Assembly (NCBI GenBank): GCA_038496445.1
Contig: JALMLS010000271.1
Span: forward strand, 124,001-188,000
From: Trichosphaerium sp. ATCC 40318
Taxonomy: Eukaryota > Discosea > Flabellinia > Trichosidae
DNA length: 64,000 nucleotides
Direction: 5' to 3'
Position numbers and translations under genes: made by a program. The notes beneath the pieces are model-generated. The model ran no database searches. It had not been told where the DNA came from and saw nothing but the letters and a program-made list of their open reading frames with translations. Positions within the stretch are counted from its first letter, which is position 1; each line of letters opens with the position of its first letter. Positions 60,067 to 64,000 of the stretch are shown here, in pieces.

Positions 60067-60988
60067 ACGCAAAATAAGGAGTTTTGGGTGAAGGAGTCAT
60101 CAACATGAGAATTTTTTAAGAAAAATTACTTCCTCTTGCTGATGACCTTCCTCATGACTCTCTTTTCGTTTGTATGCCTTCACCTATTTTTAAAGTATTT
60201 ATTTTACTTTGAAATTGGGGTATTAGGGTATATACGATGAAATTGCGTTAGTATAGCGTTCAAAAAAAAAACAAAGAAAACTAAACATTTTTTTGATGAA
60301 AAAAAAATTAACGACTTTTTTTGTTTCACTCAAAATAGTCGTCATTTTTTACCGCTGTGGCTATAGTAGTTGGTCAACTACGACCACAAATTGTACCATA
60401 AATAAACACTAATTTATTCACGGATACAAGTTGTCATGAGCGAGTTTACCAATCACTTTGTGGAAAAATGGAAAATCTAGTGGAAAAACGGAAATGTTTT
60501 TTCACCCTCAACATGACAAATTACGGCTTCAGCCACCAGACATGGCGCCATGGCACTCCGGCTCTCAACAAAGAGAAGGTTATGTCGTATACCCCTTGTG
60601 TGAGTGTATGTACTGGGCCTGCAACTCCGTTTTACATTTTTCCACAGTTTTGTGACAATTAGGCGTATTACCCGCACAAGGTATCATAGCGTTGCTACGC
60701 AAACAAAGTGTCTCAGTCGTGACTAGCCAAGTGCAACTGCGCAAGTGATTTCTTAGTTTAGCGCAAGTGATGTACAGTAATCACAGCTACAATCTTGAGA
60801 CTTATTTTGAGGTACTAGCTATGCTTAACCTTTTTCCAGTGGCGGAGAATGCATAGTGGGTTGTAGTAAAGGCTGGTAAGCATCGATAAGTATAGAAAAA
60901 ATGTGAGCAAATAAGGGTTGATATCTCTTAATTTGGAAAAACAAGGGCTTGCTTAGCCTTAAAACCAAAATATTTTGTCACCAACAAC
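60067..60988. other. Intergenic
   Basis: Small stem GTAGTTG-GT-CAACTAC near 60366-60381. Overlapping ORFs at 60458-60677 on both strands are shadows of each other without domains. Confidence 0.3.
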
Positions 60989-61186
60989 ATGATATCACGA
61001 TACATTCTGTTACTTTTAGTCTTGACCCTTGCAGTCGTTACTGTAGTTGAGGCTAGTAGTCGTCGTCAACATAACTGTTGTACTAAAGTAGCGGCTTCTA
61101 AATGTTATTTCTACACAGATACATACTGGACCTGTCGCAGCTTACAATATAACCGTTGCCGTCGTACTTGGTGGCAATGTATGTAG
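60989..61186 (+). CDS. Small secreted cysteine-rich peptide, 65 aa
   Basis: Strong signal peptide (MISRYILLLLVLTLAVVTVV, cleaved near EASS) followed by about 40 residues: QHNCCTKVAASKC, YFYTDTYWTCRS, NRCRRTWWQCM. Six cysteines (CC, C, C, C, C) in a basic, aromatic chain. This looks like a secreted disulfide-bonded peptide. It does not share the WGSCP core of the other family, so it is listed separately. Single exon, AATAAA about 50 nt after the stop. No function can be assigned. Confidence 0.6.
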   Translation: MISRYILLLLVLTLAVVTVVEASSRRQHNCCTKVAASKCYFYTDTYWTCRSLQYNRCRRTWWQCM

Positions 61187-61578
61187 GGAGGTATTATTTA
61201 GACGAATTATGATAAAAAGGGACCCTATGTAAGATAATAAAAGCTTATTCTCGTAGTACTCCTTTGGTTTTTTTGCATTTACAAATGTTTCGTAGTATCA
61301 TTTTTGGAGCGTTTTACCCTTTTGATGCAGCTTATCTATCTTTGTTGTGATGAGTAAGATACATTGTATTAGTTGCCTGACTCTCATGGATCCAAGGCAG
61401 CTGTGGCGATAATTTGAAACCCAATTCAAGTGCGGGATCCACACTTCCTTGGTTTGAAGACGCTGCAGCGTACATAAACCCGATGAAGCCCTTGGAAACA
61501 ATGATAGATTCGTCAGTATTTCAAAACGCATCAGAATTATTCTAGGATAGCAAATGTCAAGTTATTGATTTTTAAACA
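61187..61578. other. Intergenic
   Basis: 3' flank of the small peptide gene and flank of the mobile element. Minus-strand ORF 61298-61531 has no domain. Confidence 0.3.
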
Positions 61579-61959
61579 AGTATGTCTTAACGCCCTTCCG
61601 TTATGAATACAAGCAATATTCATATTCATTGTCCCGTAAGCCATATTCATTAATATTCATTCATGAATATTCATGGGCGTTTGGTGAGTCAGGATGTTGA
61701 GGAGCTTTGGTTTGTAGCACCTAGCAATGTTCCTAATGGATAGATTCAACAAGTTGCATTTGAAAACCGAATCGGAATAGTCAACAGAACACCAAAACCC
61801 ACAAATCCAGTCAAAATCAGCCATCAAATTGCACAATTTTCTGCCGTTTACTGTGTGCATGAATAATGAATGAATTTTTTTAGTCGTGAATATTTGTGAA
61901 TGTAGGCTGTATTTGAATATTCAAATTATTCATTCATAACGCAAGGGCGCTAGTATGTC
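61579..61959. mobile_element. MITE-like element with 9-bp target-site duplication
   Basis: AGTATGTCT occurs at 61579-61587 and again at 61951-61959, directly flanking a 363-bp segment. The segment begins TAACGCCCTTCCGTTATGAA and ends, read from the other side, AGCGCCCTTGCGTTATGAA. That makes imperfect terminal inverted repeats of about 20 bp with two mismatches. Sub-terminal parts are rich in TATTCAT/ATGAATA in both directions. No transposase is encoded. A 9-bp duplication fits the Mutator-like (MULE) superfamily best, but this is inference from length alone. Confidence 0.75.
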
Positions 61960-61997
61960 TAATAACCCTTTTTTTTTTATTTATTTGTAATCAAGCC

Positions 61998-64000
61998 TCA
62001 AAATGGGTTACTGCTATTAAATGCACCAGAGGCAGGAAGCGATAGCGCTGACTTCTTCTTACTAGGCGTTTTGTTCTTGTCGAATACACCTCTACCAAAG
62101 TATCGTGCAACCACTGAGAACCCATCCACTGCACCTTCCAACTAGACGTATAGGTTAGCTGGGCAACGACAAACGATCCAAGTGTGCCAATTCGTACCTG
62201 TCTAAAAAATGCATTGTTCTGCTGTGAACCCTCCAAGTACGCGTTCTCCATGTTTAATAAGTTGCCCAACTCCTTGTTGCACTTTGGGCACTCCTCGCCC
62301 TCTCCAAGGCATCGTTGACAGTATGAGTTGCCACAAGCACAATGAAGCGCAGGTAGATCAAGTACGAGTCCACAATTAGTGCAATTTCTGCTTTGGAAAA
62401 CTACAACACTAAAAAAAAACGATCGTTTAACAAACACTTCCTTCTAATAATGTTGACGCACCCTGTTGTCAGTTTCTTGACAGCTGCTCTGTTCTTCTCT
62501 GTTTCTTCCTTGGTTCTGATAATATTCCTGCAAGAGGGAGGCGGGGTTAGTCGCATTTGATCCAAAATCCTGAAAAGACAAAAGTATGTCTGTGTCTATT
62601 GTTACTCACCTCCTGTTTTCTTCAATCTTTCGTTGCTCACGTTGAAGGTTTCTTACAAGGTATTCTTTAATCAATCCCAGTGTTGCTGCTTCTGTTTTTG
62701 ATAGCATCTGAATGACACGAAGAGGAGGTAGAATGTTATCATGCTCAATATCTAACATAGAACAATTCAGCAAAAAAAAAAAAGAGAATTCAATAAATTG
62801 ATTGCAAAAAGACGGAGATTGTTGGTTTATACATACGTGTCAACACCTCGTGTATGTGTCCAGCAACTGCAGATCTCGTCGACTCATCACCTGTATAACG
62901 GGATGCAAAGTAATGTAATGCTCTAACCCAAAGGGATGGATCCTTGTCGCTACTCAATGGTCAAACAAACAAGGAGAAGCCGAAAATCGAATCCAATTCT
63001 TTTTTTTCTTCAAAAAAAAAAGCAAAACGTACCCGTTCTTCTTACAAGCCAACAATACGCGCGGCAAGTCGCTTTTGTCCATGTAATAATGCAATACCTC
63101 ACTATACATCTCCATGGCTTCATATAAGTACAATACACCTTCTTCGTACTCGGCTGCTTTGCATAGAATCAACGCTTGTCCTTTTGTGTACTCGCCGCTG
63201 CTGTCACTAGTCGAAACTGGTTAGTGATTTCAAATACCAGAGGGACGTGTATATCGCACGTCATGATGGCTATCGCCTTTTCTTGGAGCTTTGCACGTTC
63301 TTCTTCAAGCGCTCTATCTCCTGTGTCTGTTAAGCGTTGTCCACCAAGTGAGAGTGGTGCGTCTTGCTCTAGAGGCTTCAAGTAGAGCTGTAGCAATGTG
63401 TCATTGATCGTCTTTGTCTTTTTGTTGCTCTGTCTCATAAACTCCAAAAACTCGCGGAGGTACATTGGGTGGTTAACATAGATCGGTATTAACTTTTCAG
63501 GAAGTGTCTATTGCGCGCAAGTAGCGGATTAGTGTTTACACATTCGAAGAGGAAAAAAAACACAAAAACAGGTTGGTGTGGGCGTTTACCTCCTTGTCGA
63601 CTCCTTCGGCCTTTCCTCGTCTAGCAAATGGACCTTGGTTCTCTTCTTGCTTTTTCTGCTCTATTGTCTTTTCAGCTGGTACGTAGTTGGTACAGAGATC
63701 CTTTAGAAGCTGTGTAGTCTCATCCGGTAAGTGTGTCACCAATGTCTTTCCGTATTTCAGCATACTCTCTGCTGTCTCTGCAAAAGGGAGCGTGCGTAGG
63801 TATTCTAGCGCTTCAGATGCTTTATTCAAATCCTACATGTTCTCATTAATCAAAACAACACAGAAACTGAAAAAAAAAAAAAAGTTGTAATTGCGAATAG
63901 AGCTGTGTACCTCAAGCAGAATCTTCAAGTACCAGTAGTTCTCGTTGTAACGACGAGCCAGATCAAGGGCGTGGTCATAGTAGCTGGCCTGTCTACATAC
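61998..64000 (-). CDS. VPS11: VPS11, HOPS/CORVET RING subunit, 5' part beyond window
   Basis: Core subunit of the HOPS and CORVET tethering complexes in late endosome/vacuole fusion. The window holds the C-terminal half. Reading from the right edge: ALDLARRYNENYWYLKILLE, EALEYLRTLPFAETAESMLK, LIPIYVNHPMYLREFLEFMR, an alpha-solenoid segment EEGVLYLYEAMEMYSEVLHY typical of VPS11, then RVIQMLSKTEAATLGLIKEY and a helix. The RING-type zinc finger reads CTNCGLVLDLPALHCACGNS and CQRCLGEGEECPKC (about 62400-62280). It ends AFNSNPF-like at 61998. The short RING loops and CPKC suit VPS11. VPS18 was considered, but the solenoid motifs fit VPS11 better. At least six introns in this part. Confidence 0.85.

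Noticed and set aside
61657-61860. 67-codon minus-strand ORF
   Set aside because: Lies inside the MITE-like element and shows no transposase motif.
61998-64000. VPS18 as the identity of the right-edge gene
   Set aside because: The solenoid segment EGVLYLYEAMEMYSEVLHY and the short RING loops fit VPS11 better.

Overview
The window is nuclear DNA of a unicellular eukaryote. It is AT-rich, and its genes are split by many short introns (about 45-110 nt, GT..AG, often with a T-run before the acceptor) under the standard genetic code. The mix of genes (sterol glucosyltransferase with GRAM/PH domains, Cla4-type PAK, HOPS subunit VPS11, a tyrosine-kinase-like receptor, a TDY MAPK, KCTD-type BTB, many F-box proteins) fits a free-living amorphean protist such as an amoebozoan. 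No single gene proves this, and the assignment is an inference from gene content. I found no rRNA, tRNA, CRISPR or intact autonomous transposon.

Layout. 1-16.2 kb: the 3' part of an uncharacterised gene at the left edge, methionyl-tRNA synthetase, an F-box/MORN-variant protein, an aldo-keto reductase divergent from an MFS transporter, an F-box/LRR protein, and a PH-CRIB-kinase PAK. 16-35 kb is accessory in character. It holds a family of small secreted cysteine-rich proteins (four loci, one frameshifted), F-box and LRR genes, a KCTD-like BTB gene, a serine carboxypeptidase, a duplicated and decayed coiled-coil gene, and an inverted repeat of about 0.84 kb that carries two of the cysteine-rich genes in divergent orientation. 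35.8-42.3 kb: a single-pass receptor kinase with a tyrosine-kinase HRDLAARN loop, followed by a secreted protein with internally repeated, possibly propeller-like domains. 43.3-49.9 kb: sterol 3-beta-glucosyltransferase with an unusual C-terminal extension, and UMP-CMP kinase. 50-64 kb: a decayed LRR gene, NDUFAF7, cystinosin, a small coiled-coil protein, an inositol polyphosphate kinase with a changed signature motif, a TDY MAPK, a tiny secreted peptide, a MITE-like insertion with a target-site duplication, and VPS11 running off the right edge.

How the genes relate. The housekeeping genes (translation, lysosome/vacuole: cystinosin, VPS11, carboxypeptidase; mitochondrial complex I assembly; nucleotide kinase; sterol glucoside synthesis; signalling kinases) are tightly packed, sometimes with divergent promoters of 100-200 bp. 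Between them lie fast-evolving families (cysteine-rich secreted proteins, the AGVHTI-type LRR family, F-box/MORN). Relics of these families, duplicated in inverted orientation, show that segments here have been copied, flipped and broken repeatedly. The palindrome CACGTG recurs throughout, in introns and intergenic DNA, far more often than base composition predicts.

Limits: exon junctions were worked out by eye from reading frames and GT/AG signals. Spans of multi-exon genes run from the proposed start codon to the stop codon and include introns. Several 5' ends are uncertain and are marked as such.
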